DNA from: Gammaproteobacteria bacterium | GTDB taxonomy: Bacteria; Pseudomonadota; Gammaproteobacteria; Pseudomonadales; Halieaceae | DNA: 39,251 bases | Reading direction: 5' to 3' | Assembly: GCA_030427485.1 (NCBI GenBank) | Contig: JAUICG010000043.1 | Location: forward strand, 1-39,251 | Shown here: in pieces, positions 13,616 through 22,104 of the stretch | Position numbering within the stretch: position 1 is the stretch's first letter | Layout: each line of letters opens with the position of its first letter | Made by a program: the position numbers and the translations under genes | Notes under the pieces: generated by a model | Databases searched by the model: none | What the model saw: only the letters and a program-made list of their open reading frames with translations | Told to the model about the DNA's origin: nothing

Positions 13616-13913
13616 GTTGGATGTCGTTTGTGTCGGGCGTTGGATGTTAGTCTATGCTGCGTCAGTACGATATGGCACTCACGGATCGCAAAATTACTAC
13701 GTTGGCAAGGCCATGTCGATTCCCGCCGCGTCAATAATTTCCTTCGCCCGGCTTTTCGAAAGGGCTGCTAGCGCTTCCGCAGCATCGACGTGCACCGCTT
13801 CACTGCTAATTTTTCTGCAGGCGTACAATGAGCCGTGCTCGAGACGATAAACAGCGGATTCGACGCACGCTCACGAGTGGCGTCCGCTGTGTCATACATA
13901 TCCCCCTGCCATC

Positions 13914-13974
13914 AGGGACAGACCACGGCTTACGTCGTCGCGACATTCCTGGCGCGCAACCCGGGTCTGTCCCT
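13914..13974. repeat. REP-like inverted repeat AGGGACAGACC...GGTCTGTCCCT
   Basis: Two 11-bp perfectly complementary arms (13,914-13,924 and 13,964-13,974) enclose 39 bases between tauD and the hsp20 gene. The GGGACAGACC/GGTCTGTCCC core resembles REP palindromes mobilised by REP-associated (Y1, IS200-like) transposases in many gammaproteobacteria; no such transposase is in this window. The rest of the gap 13,616-13,989 holds only short frames without gene-like features. Confidence 0.6.
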
Positions 13975-13989
13975 TGCTTACAGATGCCT

Positions 13990-14472
13990 TCAGGCTGCCC
14001 TGGTAACGTTCTCCCCGGCTCCCTGCGAACCCGATTGATTGAGTAACGTGGCGCCGTCGCTGATGGGAATACTCTGCGGCTTCATCTCCTCCGGCACTTC
14101 CTTGACCAGATAGATTGTAAGCAGGCCGTTATTGAGCTCGGCCCCGGTAACATCGACGTGATCCGCAAGATTGAACTTGCGCTCGAATGCGCGATTCGCG
14201 ATACCCTGGTGAACGTAATGGCGCTCATCTTTCTGCGCCTTGATCCCGCGCACATACAGTACGCTTTTCTCCACCATAAGATCGAGTTCGCCTCGCTCAA
14301 ACCCCGCGACCGCCAGGGTTATCGCGTACTTGTTTTCATCCATCGCCTCGATATTGTAAGGCGGGTACCCGGAAACGTTGGCGTCGACAGTGCGCGCGTT
14401 GTCGATCAGCGATATCAGCCGGTCGAATCCAACGCTGTTGCGATACAGCGGAGACCAATCAAGTGCGTTCAT
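13990..14472 (-). CDS. Small heat-shock protein (Hsp20/IbpA type)
   Basis: A 160-residue ATP-independent holdase that binds unfolding proteins in the cytoplasm. The short N-terminal arm (NALDWSPLYRNSVGFDRLISLID) is followed by YPPYNIEAMDENKYAITLAVAGFERGELDLMVE, the start of the alpha-crystallin domain, and YVHQGIANRAFERKFNLADHVDVTGAELNNGLLTIYLVKEVPEE, its end with the GLL motif. A C-terminal SIPI motif (QSIPISDG) serves oligomer assembly. This is the IbpA/IbpB layout of class A proteobacterial sHsps. The start is the ATG at 14,472 with a strong GGGAGGA ribosome-binding site 7 nt upstream; the open frame extends 5 codons further. A sigma-32-like promoter lies upstream. Confidence 0.92.
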   Translation of the reverse strand: MNALDWSPLYRNSVGFDRLISLIDNARTVDANVSGYPPYNIEAMDENKYAITLAVAGFERGELDLMVEKSVLYVRGIKAQKDERHYVHQGIANRAFERKFNLADHVDVTGAELNNGLLTIYLVKEVPEEMKPQSIPISDGATLLNQSGSQGAGENVTRAA

Positions 14473-14556
14473 GTTACATCCTCCCAAAGAAGCAATACAA
14501 AGTTACCCGACCCACCGAAGACACTCACAGGAGCTGCCCCGGTGCTGGCAACCAAG

Positions 14557-14585
14557 TTTTTTGGGCTTCCCGAGAATTTTTCAAG
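14557..14585 (-). promoter_or_regulatory. Putative sigma-32 heat-shock promoter of hsp20
   Basis: Reading the minus strand, CTTGAAA (14,585-14,579) is an exact sigma-32 -35 box. It is followed after 13 bases by CCCAAAAAA (14,565-14,557), a partial match to the CCCCATNTA -10. It leaves a leader of about 75 nt whose end, CUUC-UUUG-GGAG, can pair across the ribosome-binding sequence (possible RNA thermometer). The remainder of the 310-base gap up to 14,782 shows no gene. Confidence 0.6.
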
Positions 14586-14782
14586 ATCCGATCAAGAACA
14601 GATTTTTTATATACGGCGTTTTTGAATATAAAAAATGGAAATAACAACGCGATGCCATCGGGAAGAACGAGCAGCGCCCCGGAGTGCGCTTAGAGCACCT
14701 GACCCTATCTGCGGGCGTGCGCGCTCTCACGATGACGGTCCTGTTTGGCGGTACTCCATACGAGCCCGAGCGGCGCTACAAG

Positions 14783-15976
14783 CTATGCAGTTGGCTGTGG
14801 CGTATTCAAAAACCGCGCGTTGTCTCGCAGGATAAGCTGTTTTTCCCAGTCGTTGAATTTCTCCAGTTCCACCACGTAATCCAGCGGGGTGGGCATTCCC
14901 TCGATGTGCGGCCAGTCCGAGCCGAAGATGACGCGGTCGACCCCCATGTGGTGCGCCACCTCGTTCACATCGTCCTCCCAGAAAGGGTTGATCCACACGT
15001 GATGACGGAACAGGTCGGCGGGGTCCTCTTTGTAATAGCCGCGCAAACGGTCCCGCGACTGTCCCAGTTTGCGAAACAGGTCCGGCAGGAATTCCGCGCC
15101 GTTCTCCACCGAGGCGATGCGCAGATTGGGAAAACGCTCGAACAGTTTTTCGTAACACAGCGTGATCAGGAAATCGTAGGCGGCCCGCTCGATATTGAAG
15201 TGCTTGATACTGGGCGAGAAAACCCCGGCATTGAAATCCGACGAAAATCCGTCCTTCACATAACCGTGGGTGGTGTAGCCGGAATCCGCCGCGTGTACCA
15301 CCAGGGCAATACCCGACTCGTTCAACCGCGCCCAGAACGGGTCGAACAGGGGATCGGCCGGCGAGCGGGTGCTGCCGTCCGCCAGGGTGATCGCGGCGGG
15401 GCGCATGCACACGACGCGCGCTCCGCGCTGCAGCGCCCACTCCAATTCCTGACAGGCCCAATCGACATCGCACAGGGAAATATACGGTGCGGCAAAAATC
15501 TTGTCCCGGTAATTGCAGCCCCAGTCCTCATCCAGCCAGCGATTGAATGCGGTGAACTGTGTTTTCACCGCCTCTGTGTCATGCTTCAGCAGTTCCTCGT
15601 AAAGAACGCCCAGGGTGGGGAACAACCACGCGGCTTCCAGGCCCTGCTGCTCCAGGATCGGCAAGCGAGCGGCGCTGTTCAGGTAATACTCCGGGAGCGG
15701 CTCGTGCGCCTTCATCCGCGCAATATCGTCCTCCGTCAGCTGCTTGCCGTGCAGATAGGGCGCGATAGACCCGGGCAGCGAGATGGGATTCCAGGTCGGG
15801 TTCTTGACCGCCCGGGCCAGTTTGCCGCCCACCAGGTGATGCTGCCGGCCATCGATGGTCACCCACTGCACGCACCGCGAGCGCATTGCCTGGGGCAGGT
15901 GCCGGGTAAAGGCGTCCTGCGCCTCGTAGTAATGGTTGTCCGCATCAAAGGCGGGATAGTCAAGTACGTCTGTCAT
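14783..15976 (-). CDS. Amidohydrolase family 2 (metal-dependent TIM-barrel) protein
   Basis: A 397-residue protein of the amidohydrolase_2 (PF04909-like) group, which includes decarboxylases such as ACMSD and various hydrolases. Features: an N-terminal FDADNHYYEAQDAF in place of the usual DxHxH metal pair (D-N-H), a central LVVHAADSGYTTHGYV with the barrel His, IASVENGAEFLPDLFRKLG, and the C-terminal VIFGSDWPHIEGMPTPLDYV with the metal-binding Asp. The ATG at 15,976 begins MTDVLDYPAFDADNH, the natural family start. Proteins of this subgroup often sit in aromatic or terpenoid degradation clusters. Here the neighbour upstream is an acyl-CoA-dehydrogenase-like flavoprotein on the same strand, 220 bases away. 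Substrate unknown. Confidence 0.85.
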   Translation of the reverse strand: MTDVLDYPAFDADNHYYEAQDAFTRHLPQAMRSRCVQWVTIDGRQHHLVGGKLARAVKNPTWNPISLPGSIAPYLHGKQLTEDDIARMKAHEPLPEYYLNSAARLPILEQQGLEAAWLFPTLGVLYEELLKHDTEAVKTQFTAFNRWLDEDWGCNYRDKIFAAPYISLCDVDWACQELEWALQRGARVVCMRPAAITLADGSTRSPADPLFDPFWARLNESGIALVVHAADSGYTTHGYVKDGFSSDFNAGVFSPSIKHFNIERAAYDFLITLCYEKLFERFPNLRIASVENGAEFLPDLFRKLGQSRDRLRGYYKEDPADLFRHHVWINPFWEDDVNEVAHHMGVDRVIFGSDWPHIEGMPTPLDYVVELEKFNDWEKQLILRDNARFLNTPQPTA

Positions 15977-16196
15977 GTTCAGATCCTGTCTGTCCTCTGC
16001 CAAATGCTAGGCACACCATGGGCCAGACACAATGACCGGGCCTGCCACTTTACATGGCGAAAATGCGAATGTACCCGAGACTCGTCCCAGCTGGCCGGAC
16101 TGCATGTGAAATCCGCCGATGAAAGGTACCCCGCCGGGGCCTTATGCGGGATACAGGCTGGCGCCAGTTAGCTGCGGTTCTCCCCGGCTTGCTGGC

Positions 16197-17357
16197 TCAA
16201 AGTGCCGACACATTCGGCTCCAGGCCGAAAAAGTGAGCGCCAACCGTTTCCAGCGTTTGTTGCGACACCATGATGTGCGTCTTCGCCACATGAATGTCAC
16301 GGAAACAACGCTGCAGGCGTGAACTGCTGTAGACGGCGCTGCCGCCGCCAAGACCGTACATCGCATCAACGACACCCACCGAGCGCAGCACCGCATTGGT
16401 GGTCGCAAGCCGCAGGTCCCGGCGCTGCTCCACAAGAAAGGCTTGCCCATCCGTTGCGGCGCGCCACAGATCCTGCAGCGTGTCGTAGTAGAACAGGCGC
16501 GCACTGCGCAGGTCTGCCTCCGCCCGGGCCAGCGCAATCTGCGATACCTGTTGTTCGGCAACGGTCTTCCTCGAGCCGACACGCTTTTTGGATGCGGCCA
16601 GCGCCACCAGTTCATCGATTGCCGCGCGGGCGATCCCCATGCAAACGGCACCGATCCCCAGTGCTAAAAAGGTGAAGCCCGGGAACGCATAGAGCGGCCC
16701 CGGCGGCTCTCTGTCCTCGTCGAGATAGCCCACAACGTGCTCCTCGGGCACGAACAGGTCCTCGACCTGGTAATCGAGACTTCCGCTCCCACACAGGCCG
16801 CTGACATGCCAGGTGTCCAGAAACTGTACCTCCGAATGCGGCATGAGGACCATGTGGGTGCGCGGTGCGCCGTCGCGGTCACGCATCGGCTCGCCGTTCT
16901 CGGTGAACATGCACCCGCCCAGGACCCAGGCGGCATTCTGGCTGCCCGAGCCCCACTGCCATCTGCCGGAAACCCGAAAGCCGCCCGCGACTTTCTCGGC
17001 GCGGCCAGTCGGTGCATAGACGCCCGTGATCAACATAGCCGGGTCACAAAACACAGCGCGGGCCGCCGCTTCCGGAAGCCCTGACAAAGAGGTACTCGAG
17101 GTGGCGCCAATAAAGGCAACCCAGGCGCAGGAGGCCTCCCCCCGGGCCAGGATTTCGAGCACCCGTGAATTCAGTGCCGGTGGTGATTCCAGTCCGCCCA
17201 GTCGTTGCGGTACACCCATACGGTAGAAACCGGCCCGGCCCATCTGTTGCGCGATATCCGCCGGGATGCAGCGCGCTTTCTCGATTTCATCCGCCCTTTC
17301 AGCGAATTGTCTGGCGAGGGTTGCCGCTTTCTCCAGTAGCTCGTCTTCCACCGACAT
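16197..17357 (-). CDS. Acyl-CoA dehydrogenase-like flavoprotein (HsaA/DszC-type monooxygenase group)
   Basis: A 386-residue protein with the three-part acyl-CoA dehydrogenase fold. The N-terminal helical part (IPADIAQQMGRAGFYRMGVPQRLGGLE) leads to EASCAWVAFIGATSS and the beta domain VAGGFRVSGRWQWGSGSQNAAWVLGGCMF. Then comes TWHVSGLCGSGSLDYQVEDLFVPEEHV and a C-terminal helical Acyl-CoA_dh_2 domain (RAAIDELVALAASKKR...GGSAVYSSSRLQRCFRDIHVAKTHIM). The GLxGSGS motif and the C-terminal H-V-A pattern are typical of two-component flavin-dependent hydroxylases (HsaA, DszC, p-hydroxyphenylacetate hydroxylase C2), not of beta-oxidation dehydrogenases; the usual catalytic Glu is not evident. It would need reduced flavin from a reductase. 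The divergent nitroreductase at 17,471 could be involved, but that is speculation. Confidence 0.85.
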   Translation of the reverse strand: MSVEDELLEKAATLARQFAERADEIEKARCIPADIAQQMGRAGFYRMGVPQRLGGLESPPALNSRVLEILARGEASCAWVAFIGATSSTSLSGLPEAAARAVFCDPAMLITGVYAPTGRAEKVAGGFRVSGRWQWGSGSQNAAWVLGGCMFTENGEPMRDRDGAPRTHMVLMPHSEVQFLDTWHVSGLCGSGSLDYQVEDLFVPEEHVVGYLDEDREPPGPLYAFPGFTFLALGIGAVCMGIARAAIDELVALAASKKRVGSRKTVAEQQVSQIALARAEADLRSARLFYYDTLQDLWRAATDGQAFLVEQRRDLRLATTNAVLRSVGVVDAMYGLGGGSAVYSSSRLQRCFRDIHVAKTHIMVSQQTLETVGAHFFGLEPNVSAL

Positions 17358-17470
17358 GTATTGCCTTTACTCTGTTCTACACCCGCACGCGCGGCTTGTA
17401 CGGGTTGGAGTGTAGCCCCAATCTGGGATACCGTGCCAGCACTGCAGCCCGCTATAGAGGTAGCCTTGAG

Positions 17471-18139
17471 ATGCCGAATCCATCCACCTCCATGTACGAC
17501 GCGATGAGCACCCAGCGAGCGGTTCGCCGCCTGCGTACAGACCCGATCCCGCCGGAGGTACTGGAAAGAATCCTCGAGGCCGGCACCTGGGCGCCCAGCG
17601 GCGGCAACACGCAACCCTGGCGCGTTGTTGTCGTCCGGGAAGGCGCCCGCAAGCAGCGCATAGCGGAGTTGTACCAGGCCCAGTGGGCGCAGTACGCGGC
17701 GCTTTACCGGCGGGGACTGTCCCGACTGTCGGGCGAAGCACTCGCCAAACAGGAACGAACCCTCGCCGCCGGGGACTATCTGGCCGGCCACTTCGGGGCC
17801 GCGCCGGTACTGCTGGTCTACTGCTTCAATCCGCAACTGATGGCGATCACCGACAGCGACCTCGACCGCCCCTCTGTCGTCGGCGGCGGCTCGGTCTACC
17901 CGGCGATACAGAACACCCTGCTGGCCTGCGTCAGTGAGGGGATCGGCTGCACCCTGACAACCCTGCTCTGTCGCGAAGAAGCCGCAATGAAGGAGATCCT
18001 CGCCATCCCGCAGGACTGGTATACCTGCGCTGTCGTTCCGCTCGGCTATCCGGTTGGCAAGGGCCACGGCCCCATTACCCGGCGGACCGTTGCGCAGCAG
18101 TGCTACGCGGAAAGTTTTGGTGAGTCGCTGGTGGTCTAG
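17471..18139 (+). CDS. Nitroreductase-family FMN oxidoreductase
   Basis: A 222-residue FMN-binding protein that would reduce nitro, quinone or enone substrates with NAD(P)H. The N-terminal STQRAVRRLRTDPIPPEVLERILEAGTWAPSGGNTQPWRVVVV is the classic FMN-phosphate and ring-binding segment. GGGSVYPAIQNTLLACVSEGIGCTLTTLLC is the core dimer helix, and PLGYPVGKGHGPITRRTV the C-terminal FMN loop. The ATG at 17,471 follows TTGAG; the open frame extends far upstream, but those residues are not family-like. It is divergent from the flavoprotein at 16,197-17,357. Its stop codon overlaps the convergent lipocalin gene by 4 bases. Confidence 0.88.
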   Translation: MPNPSTSMYDAMSTQRAVRRLRTDPIPPEVLERILEAGTWAPSGGNTQPWRVVVVREGARKQRIAELYQAQWAQYAALYRRGLSRLSGEALAKQERTLAAGDYLAGHFGAAPVLLVYCFNPQLMAITDSDLDRPSVVGGGSVYPAIQNTLLACVSEGIGCTLTTLLCREEAAMKEILAIPQDWYTCAVVPLGYPVGKGHGPITRRTVAQQCYAESFGESLVV

Positions 18140-18708
18140 GGGCCTGTGGGCGGGCTGGCCCCGACGCCCTGGTGCTGCGGGTATATCAGTTCGCTGGTAT
18201 CGAACCCCAGACTGGACGCTCGGGAGACAAAATGCTCTATCAGACCCGGATCGACCTGCGGTGTGCGCGACAGCAACCAGAGATAGGCGGTGTTCGGTCC
18301 GGATACGAACGCGTACTGATAGCCCTTTTTATCCAGTTCGAAGACCACATAGGACGAGTAAAACGGGCGGAAAAAACTGACTTTCAAGTACCCCTGATCG
18401 CTGCTGCTCACAAAGTACGCTCTTCCCACGGATTGCTTCCAACGGTTCTCCTCCGTCAGGAAGCCCCTGTTCACCACCCGCAGCCCGCCATCCTCGCGCA
18501 ATGTATACTCGGCTGTGACGCGGTCGAGGCCCCGTTCAAACGAGTGGTCCAGGCGCGCTATCTCATACCATTTGCCGAGGTAGCGGTCACTGTCGAACCC
18601 CTGCACCGGCGTCACCGATTCAGGAAAACCCAGACATCCGCAGAGCAGCATCGCACCAAGTAATGCGAGGGCGCATCTCACGTATGCCGGTAACCCGTTG
18701 TTTTTCAT
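18136..18708 (-). CDS. blc: Bacterial lipocalin (Blc), outer-membrane lipoprotein
   Basis: A 190-residue lipoprotein with a type II signal peptide (CALALLGAMLLCGC lipobox region, LLCGC). The lipocalin fold is recognised by motif 1 GFDSDRYLGKWYEIARLDHSFERGLDRVTAEYTL, followed by LREDGGLRVVNRGF. The C-terminal YLWLLSRTPQVDPGLIEHFVSRASSLGFDTSELIYPQH is the Blc-type tail. Known Blc proteins bind lysophospholipids or fatty acids at the outer membrane. The start is the ATG at 18,708; a GTG two codons upstream is less likely. It overlaps the convergent nitroreductase end and may share transcription with the DUF2878-like gene upstream (75-base gap). Confidence 0.92.
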   Translation of the reverse strand: MKNNGLPAYVRCALALLGAMLLCGCLGFPESVTPVQGFDSDRYLGKWYEIARLDHSFERGLDRVTAEYTLREDGGLRVVNRGFLTEENRWKQSVGRAYFVSSSDQGYLKVSFFRPFYSSYVVFELDKKGYQYAFVSGPNTAYLWLLSRTPQVDPGLIEHFVSRASSLGFDTSELIYPQHQGVGASPPTGP

Positions 18709-18783
18709 TGCCACCCTCCCCGCGATGACCCCAGCGCCGCTTACGATTGCAAGCCTCCTACAGAACAGCGCGGATAGCCATCG

Positions 18784-19281
18784 CTATTTTACGCCAGTGT
18801 TCACCCTCGGCAGTTGCAGCAACACGGGGAACAGCACGGCCCAGAGCACGGCGATGATGAAAGGGCCCCACAGGGTGGACTCGAACGATACGGCGGTCAG
18901 GCGTGTTCCGGCCACGAAAGAGGCGGCTCCACCAATCGCGCCCAGCAGGGCTGCGAATACATGACGGTTCTGCAAGCCGGAAAATGCATGCATCAGTGTC
19001 GTCGCCAGCACCGGCCAGAGACAGGTGAGCCAGAGCGGCGGCAGCGCCGCCCGCCCGGACACGAGAAACACCTCGAAGTGAAACAGAAGCTGGTCGAGTG
19101 CCACGCCCAACAGCGTTACCTGCGCGATTAAACGCAACTCGACACGGCCCTTGCCCATCACGGCGAAGTGAACCAGCAAATGCAGCGCCACCATTGCCGG
19201 CGCCAGCAGCGATGACTCCGTGGTGACGATGATCAACCAGGTAACATTGAACATCATCGCGTTAAGGAGCGTATACCACAT
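18784..19281 (-). CDS. DUF2878-like inner-membrane protein
   Basis: A 165-residue protein with about five hydrophobic segments: MWYTLLNAMMFNVTWLIIV, LLAPAMVALHLLVHFAVM, LIAQVTLLGVALDQLLFHF, PLWLTCLWPVLATTLMHAF and LWGPFIIAVLWAVLFPVLLQL. The opening N-x-x-x-F-x-x-x-W pattern and the LGVALDQLLFHFEVF and WPVLATTLMHAF motifs are those of the uncharacterised DUF2878 family. ATG at 19,281 is chosen because the longer frame upstream overlaps the folE end and is not hydrophobic. Its role is unknown; related genes often sit near lipid or fatty-acid modification genes, and here a lipocalin follows it. Confidence 0.78.
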   Translation of the reverse strand: MWYTLLNAMMFNVTWLIIVTTESSLLAPAMVALHLLVHFAVMGKGRVELRLIAQVTLLGVALDQLLFHFEVFLVSGRAALPPLWLTCLWPVLATTLMHAFSGLQNRHVFAALLGAIGGAASFVAGTRLTAVSFESTLWGPFIIAVLWAVLFPVLLQLPRVNTGVK

Positions 19282-19361
19282 ACCTACGTCGGGTTTTCCA
19301 GTGAAGTGACGGCCTCCCGACCAGTGGGGCCTGCGCAGGACCTGGCCTTCATCGCGACCTT

Positions 19362-20042
19362 TCAGGCGTTGTACTCCGCCCGCGTCAGCGGATCTGTTTT
19401 GAACCTCCCGCCGAGCGCGCAGGTCCTGGTGGTGGAATTGGCGTCCATCACCCCGCGGGCTTTCACGCAATAATGCGTCGCGTTGATCGTCACCGCAACG
19501 TCCTCCGTGCCCAGCAGCGTCTGCAGTGCCACCAGTACTTGTTGCGTCATCCGCTCCTGCACCTGGGGCCGTTGCGCGAAGAAACGCACGATACGGTTTA
19601 TTTTCGACAGGCCGATAATCTTGCCGGCGGGGATATACGCGACATGCGCGACGCCGTCGATGGTAATGAAATGGTGCTCGCAGGTGCTGATTACCGAGAT
19701 GTCGCGCACCCTGACCATCTCATCCACCGCCATTTTGTTCTCGATGGCCGTCGCCTTCGGGAAATGCGAGTAATCAAGGCCCGAGAAAATCTCATCCACG
19801 TACATTTTCGCAATCCGGTGGGGCGTCTCGCAAAGGCTGTCATCGGACAGGTCCAGGCCCAGCGTGCGCGCAATATCCGCAAATGACTCCCTGATGCGCT
19901 GGTATTTCTGGTCTCGACTCAGGCCGGTATTCAACAGCGGTGTCTCCAAACCGCGATCGACAAGCGCCTCTCTCACTCTTCGGGCGTCATCGGATATCGC
20001 CAGCGGCATCGCCGGAACACTCTCCATCAGGGCTGCTTTCAT
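19362..20042 (-). CDS. folE: GTP cyclohydrolase I (type IA)
   Basis: Converts GTP to 7,8-dihydroneopterin triphosphate, the first step of tetrahydrofolate (and tetrahydrobiopterin-type) synthesis. It has 226 residues, the length of E. coli FolE. The zinc ligands Cys121, His124 (STCEHHFITIDG) and Cys192 (ATHYCVKARGV) are present. GLSKINRIVRFFAQRPQVQERMTQQV is the family signature around the GTP-binding and catalytic residues, and ANSTTRTCALGG the C-terminal motif. Since the zinc-cysteine motif is complete, this is the zinc-dependent IA form. The ATG at 20,042 is preferred over the upstream frame limit. It is divergent from the acyl-CoA synthetase gene across a 145-base gap, and convergent with nothing, so it heads its own leftward unit. 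Confidence 0.95.
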   Translation of the reverse strand: MKAALMESVPAMPLAISDDARRVREALVDRGLETPLLNTGLSRDQKYQRIRESFADIARTLGLDLSDDSLCETPHRIAKMYVDEIFSGLDYSHFPKATAIENKMAVDEMVRVRDISVISTCEHHFITIDGVAHVAYIPAGKIIGLSKINRIVRFFAQRPQVQERMTQQVLVALQTLLGTEDVAVTINATHYCVKARGVMDANSTTRTCALGGRFKTDPLTRAEYNA

Positions 20043-20187
20043 AGTATTGTTCTCTCTGTGAGATGGGTGTCCGGCATTATTGCTGCTACCGGTGCGCATA
20101 GTTTTTCAACTAGACTCGTATACGCGACCAATCAGGCGTCAGATCAGTTTTTTTTGCACGCAGCCAATAAACGGGAAAGGGAGCTGA

Positions 20188-22077
20188 ATGGCGACTTACC
20201 AACAAAGCTGGCAGGAGTGGCAAGCTGACCCCGAAGGCTTCTGGGCAAAGGCGGCCAACGCAATCGTCTGGAGCAAACCGTGGACGCAGGTGCTGGATAC
20301 CTCCCAGCCGCCGTTCTACCGCTGGTTTCCCGGGGCTGAAACCAACACCTGCTATAACTGTGTCGACCGCCACGTGGACGAAGGTCGCGGCGCACAGCCG
20401 GCGCTGATTTACGACAGCCCGGTTACTGACAGCATTCGCACCTACAGCTTCAGCGAGCTGCAATCAGAGGTCGCCCGCTTTGCCGGAGTACTGGCCAGCC
20501 TGCAGGTAACGAAGGGCGACCGGGTCGTGATCTACATGCCGATGATCCCTGAAACGGCCATAGCGATGCTGGCCTGTGCCAGAATCGGCGCCATCCACTC
20601 GGTCGTGTTTGGCGGTTTCGCTGCGGAGGAACTGGCCAAGCGCATCAATGACGCAGCGCCCAAAGTCATTCTGTCCGCCTCGCACGGGATAGAACCCGGC
20701 AGGGTGGTCGACTACAAGCCTTTGCTGGATGAGGCAATTACCCTTGCCAGGAGCAAGCCGGAGCGTTGCGTGGTGTTTCAGCGCGAGGGCAGCAGCATCC
20801 GGATGAAGGATGACCGTGACCTGGACTGGCAGCAGGCGGTGGACCGTGCCGAGCCCGCGGACTGCGTTCCGGTGGCCGCGACCGACCCGCTGTATATCCT
20901 GTATACCTCGGGTACTACCGGCGTACCGAAGGGCGTGGTGCGTGACAACGGCGGCCATATGGTTGCGCTGAAATGGTCGATGGAAAACATCTACGGCACC
21001 CGGGCCGGTGAAGTGTATTGGGCCGCGTCGGATGTCGGCTGGGTGGTGGGCCACTCCTACATCGTTTACGCACCGTTACTGAATGGCAACACCACCATCC
21101 TGTTCGAGGGCAAGCCGGTGGGAACACCGGACGCCGGCGTATTCTGGCGCGTCATTGAACAGCACCGGGTAAAGACATTCTTTACCGCACCGACCGCATT
21201 CCGCGTCATCAAGAAAGAGGATCCGAACGGCGAACTGCTGAAAAACTATGACATTTCGTGCCTGCGGGCACTGTTCCTGGCCGGGGAGCGCGCCGACCCG
21301 GACACCCTGCAGTGGGCGGAGCAGCAGCTTGCCGTGCCGGTAATCGACCACTGGTGGCAAACCGAAACCGGGTGGCCGCAGGCGGCAAACCCACTGGGGC
21401 TCGGCCTGCTGCCGGTAAAATACGGCAGCGCCACGGTACCGGTGCCGGGCTTTGATATCCGGGTGCTGGACGAACACGCGAACACCGTACCTGCGGGCAA
21501 AACAGGCGCCCTGGCAATCAAACTGCCGCTGCCGCCCGGCTGCCTGCAAACCCTGTGGCGGGACGACCAGCGGTTTATTGATTCCTACCTGTCAGAGTTT
21601 CCCGGCTACTATGCAACCGCCGATGCCGGATTGATCGATGAAGACGGCTATGTCCACGTAATGAGCCGCCTCGACGATGTGATGAATGTCGCCGGGCACC
21701 GCTTATCGACCGGCGGAATGGAAGAGGTCATTTCCAATCACCAGGCAGTTGCCGAGTGCGCGGTGCTGGGAGTGAAGTCAGCGATCAAGGGGCAGGTTCC
21801 GGTGGGCCTTGCGGTACTCAAAGCAGGCGCGGAAATATCAGAGGAGCAGTTGGAAAAAGAAGTGATTGCGATGATCCGACACGACATCGGCGCGGTGGCG
21901 AGTTTCAAGGTCTTGCGCGTGGTAAAACGCCTGCCGAAAACGCGTTCGGGAAAGGTGTTGCGCGGCACCATGCGCAAAATCGCCGACGGGGATCCCTACC
22001 CAATGCCCGCCACCATCGACGACCCGCGCATTCTCGATGAAATAGCCGGCGTGCTGGCCACTGTCGAGGTCGATTAG
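20188..22077 (+). CDS. prpE: Propionyl-CoA (acetyl-CoA) synthetase, PrpE/ACSS3-like
   Basis: A 629-residue AMP-forming acyl-CoA synthetase that activates propionate (or acetate) with ATP and CoA. The N-terminal ACAS_N domain is SWQEWQADPEGFWAKAANAIVWSKPWTQVL. The P-loop-like A3 motif is YTSGTTGVPKGVVRDNGGH. DHWWQTETGWP is A5; the HWWQTETGW form, and the absence of the longer acetyl-CoA synthetase arrangement, favour PrpE. YYATADAGLIDEDGYVHVMSRLDDVMNVAGHRLSTGGMEE covers A7-A8. PKTRSGKVLRGTMR carries the catalytic Lys that Pat-type acetylases modify. The length equals Salmonella PrpE (628). Start ATG after GGGAAAGGGAG. Substrate choice between propionate and acetate remains to be tested. Confidence 0.9.
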   Translation: MATYQQSWQEWQADPEGFWAKAANAIVWSKPWTQVLDTSQPPFYRWFPGAETNTCYNCVDRHVDEGRGAQPALIYDSPVTDSIRTYSFSELQSEVARFAGVLASLQVTKGDRVVIYMPMIPETAIAMLACARIGAIHSVVFGGFAAEELAKRINDAAPKVILSASHGIEPGRVVDYKPLLDEAITLARSKPERCVVFQREGSSIRMKDDRDLDWQQAVDRAEPADCVPVAATDPLYILYTSGTTGVPKGVVRDNGGHMVALKWSMENIYGTRAGEVYWAASDVGWVVGHSYIVYAPLLNGNTTILFEGKPVGTPDAGVFWRVIEQHRVKTFFTAPTAFRVIKKEDPNGELLKNYDISCLRALFLAGERADPDTLQWAEQQLAVPVIDHWWQTETGWPQAANPLGLGLLPVKYGSATVPVPGFDIRVLDEHANTVPAGKTGALAIKLPLPPGCLQTLWRDDQRFIDSYLSEFPGYYATADAGLIDEDGYVHVMSRLDDVMNVAGHRLSTGGMEEVISNHQAVAECAVLGVKSAIKGQVPVGLAVLKAGAEISEEQLEKEVIAMIRHDIGAVASFKVLRVVKRLPKTRSGKVLRGTMRKIADGDPYPMPATIDDPRILDEIAGVLATVEVD

Positions 22078-22104
22078 CCTGGCCTCCCTCTCCGCTCGAC
22101 GGTT

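Noticed and set aside
12824..13771. 315-codon open frame on the plus strand
   Set aside because: Antisense to tauD, whose iron-binding motifs and length prove the minus-strand reading.
13828..14046. Small frames between tauD and hsp20
   Set aside because: No ribosome-binding site, no domain, and they run through the palindromic REP-like repeat.
14684..16171. 495-codon open frame on the plus strand
   Set aside because: Antisense shadow of the amidohydrolase gene in GC-rich DNA. No domain is visible and the start lies in the hsp20 upstream region.
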